64,000 nt of DNA from Lepeophtheirus salmonis (lineage: Eukaryota > Arthropoda > Copepoda > Siphonostomatoida > Caligidae): the NCBI RefSeq assembly GCF_016086655.4, contig NC_052135.2, positions 20,612,363 through 20,676,362 on the forward strand, read 5' to 3'. Under the pieces are notes generated by a model. It worked only from the letters and a program-made list of their open reading frames with translations, had not been told where the DNA came from and made no database searches. The position numbers and the translations under genes were made by a program. Of the stretch, positions 33,995-46,169 are shown in pieces. Every line of letters begins with the position of its first letter. The stretch's first letter is position 1.

Positions 33995-36900
33995 ATATAT
34001 ACAACATAAATTGGACAACTTTATTGGGCCTTTTGATCTATTGGTTCAATGCATTCCTCCCTTTTACTAATTCTATTAGTATTATTAGCTTTAATTTAAT
34101 GTTCGTCGAAGCACAAAAATACATACATAAATTGAAGATAGATAGAGAATAATGAAAGAAATGTTTAATTGAAAAGATAAAGAATGTTGTTTCTTTCTAG
34201 TTCATTATCAATATTATTATTATACTATACAATAGACTTTTTTTTTGTTTACTGCTGAGGAAGCAAGCATTGATTGTTAATGGAGTAACACATAAGAGCA
34301 AAAGGATCTTATTCAAAGAAAGATCTTTCTTTTAAATACTTAAATATAAGAACATAATTTAATAACGAGGTATGATCTAGTAATAGGAATTCGTTGGTGT
34401 TTAAATATTAGGCTACGTGTCACGTCCAAAAATTGTTTGAAATCTTCTTAACTTTGAAAACAAGCTGTAACTAACCAATCTAGATTAAAAAATTATTAAT
34501 TTTCAGTGTATTTCTTAGCGAGTCCAAGAGACCTGGAGACAATGTATACCATAAAAACAAGCCCAGTTTGTGACGTAATAAGAATAAATCGTACTAATAT
34601 AAGATAAGAAATGCCTATATCGCAGAGTCAACCCAAGGGTTAAGATAAATTAACTTTATCTACCTTACGTCGAGTCTACCTGGCGTAGTAGAAAAAATGA
34701 TGACTGATATTCATTATCTCTGAGCATTTTGAGCGTGGCAAAGTATTTAAGGGGCGTAGGAAGAGTTTTCATATTATAAAAGGTGTTGAATTTTTAGGGG
34801 AAGGGGGTTAGGGAGAGCAAGCTATATAATAACCACTGTTTCATTTAATATTAGGGATCGGACCTCATTGGATTTTGTTTCCTTTCTCGTTTTGGATGTG
34901 ATAAACATATTTTTTGTGATCAGATTTATACCCCTCTCCGTGCTGTCATTCATATAAATTGATATTGTTTTTTGAAATGTTCTCACTTTTGATATTCCAA
35001 AATATATGTTCCGTACATGGAAATTACTTTAAGCCAGTCAGTCACCTTTTAACTGAAGTATATTACATGCCACAATAAGCTGCTACACTAGACAAGGTCA
35101 ACTGAATAAGTGACTGTTTTGTGAATATGACCTCTTAAACCAGGTTTGGTATCTGGTATTCAAAAGTTTAAAGTAGGGGATCAAATAATAATAGAAAAAA
35201 GGATTAAATTGACGTCATGGTAGACATGGGATAACATTTATTCTCAGACATCGAGAGAAAAAAGACCAGAAATGTGGGAAAATCATTCATTTATGTGCAT
35301 GTATACATATTTTATTTATTAACTTGTTGAGAGAGGGGAGAGGGACTATAGGTCTATAGCCTTCTAGTATTTCTGAGATTTAAAAAGTGAACATTAAAAT
35401 CAATTTCATTTAATAACTTTTGTAATAGTATAGTTATAACAATAGTATGAAATATGATCTTAGACAAGTGCGGGAATTTTACTAGTTGCAACCTGAACAG
35501 GATTTTTATTTTCAAAAGATTTATATTTTTTATGGATCATGGAGATAGATACAGCTGATTCCAGCTATCTAATAAACGTCATAAAGCTAAGAGCGCTTCT
35601 TCAAAATATCATTCAAATTGGTATTGTGATCACATTCATAATCAGTTTCTTTTTTTTTAATATACCGACAGCTCATCTGTTTTAGAACTGTAGTAATATT
35701 TGTGTAATAATTTATATAGTTGCTGGGCGGGGATTGTAGAAAAAAACTTAATACAGTTTTTATTCTATTAAATTTCTGCATGAGAACGAGATATGGCTCC
35801 TTAATGTAGTGATATGTTTTTATCAGGTGACCGTTATCCAAGTTTGACGACTGTAAATTAATATATAAGACTATAATTTAATTAATATCTATCATCAGAA
35901 ATTAAGAATTTATAGACTAATAAATACCGTGTGGGGAATAAGCATTGTACCACAAGGAATGTTAAAAAGCATTTTAATGTGAATTAAGTAAAATAAAATC
36001 GGTTTGGTACACATCAAAGACAAATTTACTTATTGGTAGAAATGACAGCTTTCCAATGGGCCTGCAAGATTGCGTACACATTTGAGATGTAGGTACATTT
36101 ATATTTTTTTTACGGAGTACTTAAAAATATATTTCAAAAAAAAAATCTCAAACAAAATTTTGCTTTAAATGTCAACTTTTGTTTTAAAAGCCAAATTTGA
36201 TCTTACATTATCTTATAGTTATTTACCAAAACGTAGTAATGTTTATAATGTTTGTTGTATTTTAAATCAAAATTTATTCAATTATTCATCAAATTATGTA
36301 CTTATTAAATAATATGTTAACATACTTAAGTGTTTTCCCTTTTTGTTTTTAATTTTTATGATATTTTTTATTTGACAATTTATTGGTCGTTTAAAAAATA
36401 GATGTGATTTATAATTATAACTATTTATGCTTTTAAATAAAAACAACATACAACTAATAATTTAATTACTTTATGACATTTTTTTAGCAGAACATTATGA
36501 GTAATATACATAATTTTCAAGCAATAATTTAATTAACATATAACTAGGAGTTTGATATTGCTAAAAAAATATTTTTGACATTGTGATTACGAAAAGTTAC
36601 TCCCAAATTGGACTGTATTTTCAAACATGTTGGTTTTTTGACAAAATGTAAGATTTTTGTTGGCTACTCCCATAAATCAAAGGTTAATTAATAGGTGTCT
36701 TTGTTTCGTTCCAGAATGCCCCAGTAGTTACAAGGCAACAAGGCATCAAACTCTAAAAAAATGCAGAATAGTGATTACTTTTCTTAGCGTCTACGTTTTG
36801 ATATTCAATATTTAAATAAATTATATCTTGAACAAAAAAATCTAAAAGAATATATTCACTAATTATAATATTTTAAAACTAATAGCGGAAAACTTATATT

Positions 36901-37590
36901 TTCAATAAGTGTTTGCCGTTTACTGTGACAAAGAGCATCAATTTGATTGTTTTATATTACGGTCAAATTTTCATGTGCATGACAAAACAACTAGCTTATG
37001 AAGTAAATGATAATATTCGAAAAGATATAAAGATAACTTATAAAAAACTAAAAAGTAAAAAAAGATTCAAAAATTGAATAGTGGTATTATAAGGACGTAT
37101 TATTTCATTAGTAATGTTGATAATGTTCTTCAACCTTTGTTATCATTAATATTGAATACATTCACTACAATCTACTCTTATTTACAATAATAAACGGTAA
37201 TATACATATTGATGATGTAAAAACATAAGGATGTCCCAAACTGTATATCCTCTCGCACTCTTTATCTTCCTTTAAGGTAAGTATTCATTGAATAAACATA
37301 TCAGTTACTTTGATATTGGGCCTTAGCTCTGCCTGTCCATGAGCCATGTAGCTGTAATATTGACGCTCTTCATAACCCTACGAAATTTGGGTTATTATAT
37401 TTTCTGTGTCATTTTAGCTCCTCAAAGGTTGATGATATCATAAAAAATTGGTACCAAATGAAATTTTCTTCAAAGTAGCGGTAATATTTTGGGAAAAATT
37501 ATTAATTTGCAGTATTTTTGAATAATGCCAATAATAAGGACTTATGAGGCATACATAGTCAAAGTTCAAAATCAACATAACTAGTAAAGA
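33995..37590. other. Long featureless AT-rich stretch (3.6 kb)
   Basis: No transposon protein, no member of the four repeat families and no RNA gene recognised. The 84-aa minus frame at 35587-35841 has no known motif. This is the longest block in the window without a recognisable element. Confidence 0.5.
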
Positions 37591-37591
37591 G

Positions 37592-37739
37592 TGGTTCATC
37601 TAAACGTTCTCCAGCCCAGAAAAAAAGGAAATTGCTGCTGTGATTTGTTTCTTAAGCGATTTTATTACAACTTTCACTAAATTAATTTTGTAACATAAAT
37701 TTGACATTCAATCAATAAAAAAAGCCGTTAGATGAACCA
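37592..37739. repeat. Short inverted repeat pair at the end of a mariner fragment
   Basis: TGGTTCATCTAAACG at 37592-37606 and CGTTAGATGAACCA at 37726-37739 are inverted copies with a one-base difference. The second lies at the C-terminal end of the transposase reading, so one copy may be part of a terminal repeat and the other a secondary insertion or hairpin arm. Confidence 0.55.
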
Positions 37740-37925
37740 TACTTTCACAAATTCCCCAGAAACTTCTCACTGCTTTCTTAACCCTCTCAATGGGAAAAGT
37801 CCGATATGCTCTTCATATCTCAGCTCTCAGAGATCTTGTTGTGCTATGGGGACCTTCATTAAAATCCTGTTCAACATTGTCCCAGACAATATAGTCTAAA
37901 GCGTTCAACTCCGTTGAGTTAGAAG
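37708..37925 (-). pseudogene. Mariner-like transposase C-terminal fragment
   Basis: One minus-strand frame reads NSTELNALDYIVWDNVEQDF, then HSTTRSLRAEI, a stop, RAYRTFPIERVKKAVRSFWG and ICESMV, ending at a natural-looking TGA (37708-37710). It matches the mariner segment NSPDLNPLDYxxW through the C-terminal helix region. The third catalytic residue position (Asp in SPDLNP) is Glu here (GAG, 37909-37911). There is one in-frame stop and no frameshift across 68 codons, so it is moderately young. The upstream two thirds are not readable. Confidence 0.8.
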
Positions 37926-40754
37926 GTCAAGAACTCGATTGTATGTACATCACAATTAAGAAAGTCGAGTATTATTTGCGTCCATATCAGAAATCTGCTG
38001 TCTATTTTACCATTCAAATTACACAAAATACACAAAACTACACAATGGGCTTGTTTCTGATAAAAACAAGACAAGGGTTTGTTGTCTTAAGGAAGCATAA
38101 TGAGCAACGGATGTGGTAGAGTTACATTTGTACCGGACTTACTCTCCATTAATATTTGCTTGTATTAAAACAGGTTTGTAGGGGGATGGAATGAGGCCAG
38201 AGAAGGTTGTAAACGTTTAAAATAATTACTCTTTATGTTAAGTTAGTTTAATCAGGAAAATGGGAATCATATAATTTTACATGTTTTTGTTGAAAAAATT
38301 ACTGTAAATTATCATACAATTTTGCAGAGGATGAGCTTATTTATATGTGGACTACTCATTGTTTTTCCTACTTAAAACTTGTTTCAAACTTATAAAGAGG
38401 TAAAAAATTTAAACAAAATTCAAATAAAAATTTCTCAAAAATCCAGATTTTAATTTGTAAAATGAGCTACAGATTCGTGACTATCACCCCAATCATTTCT
38501 AGAAAGAAATATGTAACTTAAAATATTTTTGAGCCTGATTTGTTCAATTCAGTTTATTTAGTTTTCATGGTTGTACTTTCTTTTCTATGGCAAACATAGC
38601 TCGAACGCTAAATAAGAATATTTTAATTATGACTATAGTAGTTTTCATACAAAATCATGAAAAACTACTAAAAACTAATAGATTCCCAGTTATTTATTAT
38701 TGGTATATGAAAAGTTAAAAAACTGATAATTTATAGGATTTTTTTTTATTATATATCAATTTTAATGTATTCGAATATAAAATAAAAGTTTTAACTTTAA
38801 TAAATAAAAATTGTTCATTATGAACCTTATATATTAATTGATTCATTATTTCCTAACGAAATAAATAAGTTCAAATGCATTTTAAAATGTGGAATAATGA
38901 AAGTTTGAAGTTGGGTCGAAAAAGTTTTTTCACAATAAAAAAAAATGAAATTAGCTTGAAAACTTTTATGTACATATATTGGAGAGGTAAAGGGAGTTAT
39001 AGTTTTATAATGAAATAATTAAATTATTGCCATTTAGTTTGGAAGAGACAACGATATTTAATGGATTTGAAAATAGAAAATAATATTTACATTCGCAGCT
39101 TCACTTAGTCAAACTGCTAATCGAAATCCCGCTGTCATATCTATATATTTAATTTATCTATGACCCTCTCTCTCCCCCCCAAGCTGAGAACATGACAGAA
39201 TTATATGTACCTGCTCTCCGTGATATCTTCCTTCCTGTTTTGTATTCCAGTAAGGAGTTTCAAATGATATACATTATTACACAAAAATATATAAGTATAA
39301 CTTTAGACAATTATACTCGTAATGAACTATGTACTTCCTAATTCACAAAATTTAACACAAAAAAAAAAATGAATAAATTTGAAAACAAGCTACAACAAGT
39401 AGTCTTAATTTTTTAAATTAGTATCCTCCATTTATGTACATCCAAAATTATATAACAATAGTTTGAATATAAGAAATGCTGTGCTGATTTTATAGCACTA
39501 TTTTAAGGGCAAGAAAGTTATAAGTTTTTTTGTGTGAGACATTGTTGGTTGAATTATTAGCAACTGGAAAAAGCTACAACCAGAATAAATTTTACTGGAG
39601 AGGAACCTGGGACAAAATTAAATATGTGGAGTCAATTTCTTTTATTTCGTCTTTAAAATTTGATTTTTATAAATATTTTAATCAAGTTTTTTTTTAGTTT
39701 ATCCTTTTTAGTAAATGTTTTTATGGCCTTTTTAAATAAATTGTAGGCATATTTATTTTTATGAAGAAGACACAATTTATTCATATTTTTAAATTGATTT
39801 TTTTTAAATTATTTTCATTAGGTGTATATATTTTAAAAAATTTTATTAATAAAATGATATCTATTGCAAGGACCCTTTCAAGAGTAAATCATGTAGTACT
39901 TGTTCCCATTGCCTTCTTCAAAACTTCTGAAAATTTTGATGAGTAAAATTTTTTGTTTCAACTAAAAATATGTTTCGAGGAGGAAATAAGGCCATAGATA
40001 TTATAATTTTTTTTAATGAACAATCCTAAAAGAGCCTAAGATTATATATATGTACAATACATACGGGAAAAACTACTAGCATTAAATCGATATTCATTCG
40101 AAAATATAAATGGGAATCTATAACATCAAATGCAAAAAACATAAAAATACAAATTTCGTTTAGTTTTTTGTTAAATATTAAGATTTACTGATTTAAAGTA
40201 AATTTGCAAAAAAAAAAGTTAAGCTTCTTATGATGAAAGAGAATAAGTCTTTTTTAGAATGATGCATTAATAGGAATAAGGAGGGGGAGATACGATTAAA
40301 TGCAGTAAAGCAATTTCAATGTATAATAGATAATTTACCTATAAAATCAAATTTATATTTTTTTACGTAGGTACATAAATGATTAAAATGTGACTGTCAT
40401 TCCTGTCAGTTTGACCACACACTAAGTAAAAAGCGTTTTCACTCACGTTCCAAATTGCATCATACTTAAAACTAAAATTTGATTTTATGTAAGGAAGGTA
40501 GTCTGCGGGATTTTGTTTTAGAAGAAAGAGCTTCATTTTAAGAAAGGACAAAACATTTGTTATTTTATTTTTAGAGTTAAAATTCTTGTCCCGAGCTTGA
40601 ATCTTAACAAATGACCATTTTTTAGCTAAGAAAACTTATCGCAATTTTTTCTACTCGTTTTGTCATTAAAATTCATCCCATAATGCGATCAATTTTTTTG
40701 TTATCGACCAAAACTTCACAATTTTTTTTGGGGGGGGGGAGCTCAACTGGAATA
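37926..40754. other. Non-coding AT-rich stretch
   Basis: The first about 200 bases may be ruined upstream mariner sequence. Beyond that nothing is recognised. Frames at 39761-39946 and 40363-40551 have no motif. Confidence 0.5.
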
Positions 40755-40885
40755 AAATTAAGGATCGACATCGTAGTAATTTCGGCATATATCTTTGATT
40801 GATACGGTGTTGGATTTCTGTATATTTCCTTTCTTTTATAGCGGATTGCAGCTAATCGAATAAAATGCCATGACGCCCAGGGAAG
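40755..40885 (-). repeat. Family 2 interspersed repeat, partial minus copy
   Basis: AAGGATCGACATCGTAGTAA, TTCGGCATATATCTTTGATT, GCGGATTGCAGCTAATCGAA and TAAAATGCCATGACGCC match family 2 in reverse. The 75-aa minus frame at 40673 lies across it. Confidence 0.75.
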
Positions 40886-40989
40886 TGATGTCAACCTCAC
40901 TAATTAAAATTTATGGGTAATTAACACTCCAGTTAATATATTTGGTATGAACATCATTGACAGAGTTTAAAGTAGAGAAGAAGATTTTG

Positions 40990-41700
40990 ATATCATTCAC
41001 GTATAATAATATATTCCGGAAAAATGATCCACTAAATCCTTAATTTAAATGTCAAAGAGAAAAAGTAGAATGAAGTAACGTCACGGCTCAGAAAAAGTGG
41101 AATTGATCACTACAACATAAATCCTATTCATCAATCGGGAACTATGCAACTTTAACCACCAACTCATAATACCAATGTTAGACAATTAAAGAGAATTTCC
41201 TCGTGAGGGACTTTATCAAAGGCCTTACTGAAATCAAAGTATATAACAACATGGTCAAGATGATAGTTACAACGACTGACGATAACATCCCAGAGAGAAA
41301 GTAGATTCAATACACACCACATCTTAGTACAGAATCTGTATTACCTACTGGAATTAAGTTTATTACTCCAAAGAAATTATTGTAGCTTTCTATTAAATAT
41401 CCGTTGCATTATTTTCCCAACATGGCTAGTAAGAGATATAGGTTAGAGATAGAAGGATCAAGGGAATCTCCTTTATTAAAGATGGGAACAACATTGACCA
41501 TTTTCCAATCATTTGGCGCATATCCACTTTTAAAAAAAGAAGGTTCAAGAGCATACCTACATAGATGGAAGGCAACACTATTAATAACTCTCTTTAAGAA
41601 TAATATATTGATATTGTCTGATTCAGTGTATGAAGAGTAACGTTTATCTACATTTACATTATAAACTTCTTCAGTAAAAAATAAACTTCACAAAGGGATG
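40990..41700 (-). pseudogene. CR1-like LINE reverse transcriptase fragment
   Basis: Read on the minus strand from about 41700: SYTESDNINILFLKRVINS, then SFFKSGYAPNDWKMVNVVPI (41455-41517 covers WKMVNVVPIFNKGDSLDPS). This is the CR1 segment P-x-DWKxANVVPIFKKGD. A degraded NYRP/GKIMER region follows. The palm A motif VVIYFDFSKAFDKVPHEEIL (core at about 41204-41238) has its Asp intact. After a stop, WWLKLHSSRLMN-like remains appear near 41110-41150. The distal VPQGSVL and FADD motifs are not found. Open frames on the plus strand over this region (for example 41404-41640) are antisense by-products. It shares its motif set with 28050-28685 but differs in sequence, so it is a separate insertion or lineage. 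Confidence 0.88.
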
Positions 41701-42132
41701 TAAAAAGTAAAAATAATGCACTTTAAGAAGAGCATAATAATTTTAAACTTTTTTCAAAGGCGTATCAAGGAAGTAAGCCGATTTTGAGTCATATATTAAG
41801 GACTGATACAATACTACAAGACATTATAAGAGTACCAATCTTGTAGAATTTTTTTTGTAAGTCAATTTTGTTCCATTGTTTTATTTTTCTAATCTCTTTA
41901 GATACATAGCTTTAATATTTAGATACCATTCACTAATTAAAAACTTATTGTCTTTTTATTAATCCAGATATTTTTCTTGAAAAAAAAAGAACAGCTCACG
42001 TATAAATTAAATTAAGAAGGAGAAAGTTATAATTCAATTATGGTAGTATTAAAGTGTTTTTTTAAGTTACATTTAAAAAGAAAAGGGGGGGGGGGAACAG
42101 GAGTTAAATAAACAGTTTTATGTATAACTTTG
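41701..42132. other. Non-coding spacer
   Basis: Contains a G9-type run near 42086. No gene recognised. Confidence 0.5.
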
Positions 42133-42295
42133 GCTCCGTCAACACAAAAGCAGATCGTCAATACCTATCGACAAACAATTCTTATTAGGCCTTTGAGAGT
42201 GCTGTAATTTTCTCTCAAACCAGTCAAAATTGTTTGTCACTATAAAAGATTCAGAAATTTTACTCAAATATCTATATGAAATATTGGGTTGTTTG
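42133..42295 (-). repeat. Family 1 interspersed repeat, internally deleted minus copy
   Basis: CCGTCAACACAAAAGCAGAT, TATCGACAAACAATTCTTAT, GGCCTTTGAGAGTGCTGTAA and CAAAATTGTTTGTCACTATA are followed directly by TACTCAAATATCTATATGAA and ATATTGGGTTG. The middle of the family is missing. Confidence 0.75.
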
Positions 42296-43544
42296 TATAT
42301 CTAAAGTAAAAAAATAATTGGGATTTTCTAATTTTTGTTTGAGATTGTTTTTTTGTTGGAACAAAACATAATTTATATGCTTTTAAATATATTTATATTT
42401 TGAACAGTGAATGAATTAATTGCTTTTCATATGATAAATAAATGTGTGTACGATAAGATGCTGTGTTTTTTGGGTGATCTCTTATTTATAGCACCAAATT
42501 TTTACCAAAATCTTAGTAAACATAGTAATAAAAAATCAAAACTCAATAATCTAAATCTTATAAACATGGGCAATGTTTTTTAACCTAATTTCCTAAAAAA
42601 TTCCCCAAAAAAAAGGTAAAGCGATTTTCAATATTTTATAAGATTTATTGTGTTAGCATTGTTCGTATTGCTTTCGCAACAAATTGTGCTCCTTTTGTTG
42701 TGAATGTTTCTCTCCTCATGTAAAAACACATCTTGATAATTAAATTCAAAGACGACCTTGGGATGTAGAAGTGTAGAAAAAATATTTAAAATAGACTTGA
42801 GAAAGGAGCTTCAACATATTTGATCCAAACGATTTATTCATTTGCATTGTTCATTATATCGAAATCATTGATTGATTGATCGATTGACTCCCTTTCTTAT
42901 CTTAACCTTTTTTTCTCTTACTAACTTATTTATTTATTGGATAGTTGTCATTATTTTTGTATTTTTTTTTTGACAGTTTGTGTCAACTGATGAAGAATCT
43001 TCCTAATAAAATTAATAAACTTTTATTTAACGAACACTTTATTACAACGATTCGCAGTAAATAAATAAACATATTTTCTTTTTAATACTGTAACAACATG
43101 ACAAAGAATCATATTTACATAATATTGCAGCATAAATATATTGCAGATAAGCCTCAAATCTATACTTACAAATTAAATCAGACCCTACTGTATCAATGTT
43201 CATTTATTACTACACGTAACATAAAGAATCAAAAGACTCACACTTCACATACAGGGGAAAAAATAAGTATTTGATCCCTTGCCGATTTTGTAAGTTTACC
43301 GACTGATAAAGAAAAGACGAATATGTAATTTTCCGTGAATATTATGAATACATGAAAAAATCTGAAGTTTGCCAATACCTCAATGTTTCAGAAGAGGCTT
43401 GGATGCATGATAAAAATAGACAAAAATCGAGCTCTTTGGCATATTATATCTTTAAAAAAAGGTAATACATATGTGACTATTTAACAAAAAGTAAGTTAGA
43501 AGGAATTTTCTAAAAACATAATGTGAATTAGATTTTTATTTTTC
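42296..43544. other. Non-coding AT-rich spacer
   Basis: Nothing recognised. Confidence 0.5.
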
Positions 43545-43810
43545 GGCGAGTTATCGTCAATTTCGTTCTACAAATTATTTCCATTAACCCTTGGGGTGCC
43601 GCAAATTGTACTTAATTTAACCAAAATTGATTGTCAGAATAAAAGATATAAAAATTGATAGATTTAATGTTTAAAAGGGGTCCAATCGGTACTGAAATAG
43701 GTAAGTGTCTTTAATCAAATAAAGGTTCTAAACTATGTGTGTACGTATCTTACTTCATCCCATAAATTTGAATGCAAAACTTATAACTGACTTATGAAAT
43801 ATTGGCTTGT
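43545..43810 (-). repeat. Family 1 interspersed repeat, minus copy abutting a mariner end
   Basis: CGGCGAGTTATCGTCAATTT, CCCTTGGGGTGCCGCAAATT, CCAAAATTGATTGTCAGAAT, AAAGGTTCTAAAC, then TCCCATAAATTTGAATGCAA and ATGAAATATTGGCTTGTATG. It runs straight into the mariner-type terminal repeat at 43815. Confidence 0.75.
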
Positions 43811-43814
43811 ATGT

Positions 43815-43960
43815 ACGAGGGTTGTTTGAAAAGTCCGTGCAAAGTCCCAGAGAATACTATGCAGTCGCGTATCGAGATAATGCTTAGTTAATAGCATGTC
43901 TTGGAAGGATGCACACGAACGCGCCAGTAGTGCCATCTCTCAGAAAAAATATTGGGATTT
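43815..43960 (+). mobile_element. Mariner 5' terminal inverted repeat and leader, orphan end
   Basis: ACGAGGGTTGTTTGAAAAGT followed by CCGTGCAAAGTC has the form of a mariner terminal inverted repeat. The next about 110 bases (TCGCGTATCGAG, GCCAGTAGTGCCATCT) have the higher GC typical of an element leader and differ from the AT-rich surroundings. No transposase follows, so only the end survives. Family and terminus are recognised from memory. Confidence 0.55.
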
Positions 43961-44639
43961 CTTTTTTTTCTTGATTTTTGTTAAAGACTATTTTTATGTT
44001 GGCACACCATATATTCTAAATACCAAGGATAGTTTTTGAGTAATTTAACTTTGTATTTGGAATTCTAATTCTGGACCACCCTGTACTTGCAATTTAATGA
44101 TGTTATGAGGGTATTGATTAAATACTTAGTATTCAATATATTTTATTTGAGTTTCATAATTTATGAGGTTTCATTCCGTAATAGAAATGAAAAAAATAAT
44201 ATTATTTCGTTAATTACAGGATCTATTTTTATGTTCATTTACTGAGTGGTCGTAAATCTTGAAGTGAATGAACACGGAGAAGGCATAATTATTTTGTAAA
44301 TACATACATATATAATGTATATTTACTTCCGCTCTATATATATTATATTCATAAATTCAGCCATTCTAAGTTTATATTTTGTGGGGAAGGAAGGGTCTTC
44401 ATAAATAGATGACAAGAATCTTTTCAAATCACATATGTAGTGCGTCAACATAAAACAATCTTGGACAAAAATCAAGCACAGGAGATAATTTCAATATATT
44501 ATTTTACTTTATATATATGTACATTGTAGATAGAGGGTGCTCGAGTATTATTTAAATTTATTTCCGAAATAATTATAATTTTTATTTCATTTTATGTGTT
44601 GTACAAAAAATAAATATCTTTGCTACATTGTGGACCAAG
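43961..44639. other. Non-coding AT-rich spacer
   Basis: No gene recognised. Confidence 0.5.
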
Positions 44640-45055
44640 AAAGCAACCTTTTCAAAAGCAAATAGAACCCGTGCGTCGTTTCTGTTCTTTGGATCGCTAA
44701 GAGTTCCGTTTTCTGGTGATCTTTTTTCTCAAAACAAATGGAGCCACTAGGATTCTGGAACAGAGAAGAAAGAAACATATTTGATCAATTAAGCTTTCTT
44801 AGGCAGTCCATCGAACAAAAAGACAAAACTCAGTGCAATCCATTAAAAGGCTAGCTAAAGAACACCAAATGTATAGGTGTTTCATGTTGAAATCAATACA
44901 AAACTACCTCAAAGTCAAGCCCTACAAGCATCAAAAATAGCAACTCCTAACTCAAGCTCAAAAAGTCAAAAGTGTTGTTTTTTCTAATGAATACATTTTT
45001 GAAGCTTCGACTCCGAAAACACAATTCTGTAATTACCTGTGGATCTGCACCTTTA
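44640..45055 (+). pseudogene. Tc1/mariner-like transposase fragment
   Basis: The plus strand reads SVQSIKRLAKEHQMYRCFML, KSIQNYLKVKPYKHQK, then a stop and QLLTQAQKVKS. This is the second helix-turn-helix and linker seen in Tc1/mariner proteins (IRRLAKEL-x, L-KSYKRxKxQLLTExQK). It then joins VVFSNEYIFEASTPKTQFCN, equivalent to the IVFSDEKIF segment, where the first catalytic Asp is Asn here. The normal about 20 residues between these parts are missing. Upstream to about 44640 the sequence is GC-richer and probably belongs to the element, but it is not readable with confidence. It differs in sequence from the copy at 2062-2794. Confidence 0.72.
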
Positions 45056-45179
45056 AATGGGAAAAATAGCTTCTATATAGGCTTATTTTGGGATGAATTA
45101 ATATACCCAAGATAGTTTGCTCTAGTTTTAAACTTTATTTGATTTAAGTGACTTATATTTTCAAAATAAAATTTGTCCA

Positions 45180-45375
45180 TTTTTCCTTCTGTTATTGTGA
45201 CAATTAGTTTTTGTCACTTTAAGTGTAATTTGCGACTCCTCCGATGGATTTATAAGAATAATTTGTTCATTTAAATTGACGTTAATTTGTCAAAATTTAA
45301 AAATAAAATCCACACTCAATTTGAAAGAAGTCATTCTATCTCACTTTTGTGTTGACGGACCCCATATATAATAAT
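45180..45375 (+). repeat. Family 1 interspersed repeat, 3' half
   Basis: TTATTGTGACAATTAGTTTT, CACTTTAAGTGTAATTTGCG, ATGGATTTATAAGAATAATT, TTGACGTTAATTTGTCAAAA, CACACTCAATTTGAAAGAAG and TTTTGTGTTGACGGACC, in order. Confidence 0.85.
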
Positions 45376-45918
45376 GAACTAAATTTATACTTATTCGGTC
45401 ATAAGTATGTACTTTTCTCTAGAGTGGATGGATTTGTTATTCACAAATTGTATGAATAATAATATTCTATTAATATGAAGCAAATAATTTTTCAAAAAAG
45501 GATAGTTGTTTTTTTTGATAAATTAGATGCCTCATGGATGGATGGAAGTAAATGAGTTTTTTTAAAACTATATCATTTGTTTCTCTATTCGACATATAAA
45601 AATTTAAAGTGGCTTTGTTAATTGACTATGTATTTTTATAAATTAGCATTTCATTAATTCTCAATCATGCAATGGAATAAAATTACTTAGCATACCACTT
45701 TATATTTAAGAAAGAAGACAAAAGCTTTTTTTTATTTCTCTATTTTAAATTAGCTACTTCTTTTCACTGAAAAACATTAAAATAATTTAATAGAATTGTA
45801 GTGATGAAAAAGGATGCATTCATTTTTTTTAAACCATTAACGTATAAGACTTTGTAAAAAATGTATTTCTTTATTTGTTTGGTTTGGACTAGTGGCTAAA
45901 AAGCAATATTGTGGACTA
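45376..45918. other. Non-coding AT-rich spacer
   Basis: Nothing recognised. Confidence 0.5.
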
Positions 45919-46040
45919 ATGATAAAATATAATAAAACAATATGATAAAATCTAATAAAACAATATGATAAAATATAATAAAATTATATGGTAAAATGAA
46001 ATGGTATAATGAGGTAGAATTTAATGAGATAAAATTAGGT
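45919..46040. repeat. 23-bp tandem repeat, AT-rich minisatellite
   Basis: Three units of 23 bp start at 45919, 45942 and 45965 (core ATGATAAAATATAATAAAAC). Units 1 and 2 differ at one base. From 45988 to about 46040 the array decays into ATGGTAAAATGAAATGG and TGAGATAAAATTAGG. Non-coding. Confidence 0.85.
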
Positions 46041-46169
46041 GAAATAATAAGGGGGAATTTTGATTTAAAAGAGATTAGTAAAATTATTTGATATAATTTA
46101 AATGCAAATACGAAAAAAAAAAAAAAATTACACGTTAAATTCCTAATGTGAAATTAAAGTATATGTGGA

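Noticed and set aside
35587..35841. 84-aa minus-strand frame as a small protein
   Set aside because: No recognisable motif, no start context or signal peptide, and the length is expected by chance at this AT content.
41404..41640. 78-aa plus-strand frame as a gene
   Set aside because: It is antisense to a clear reverse transcriptase reading on the minus strand.
45919..46040. CRISPR-like array
   Set aside because: Units are contiguous 23-mers without spacers in an animal-type genome; this is a minisatellite.
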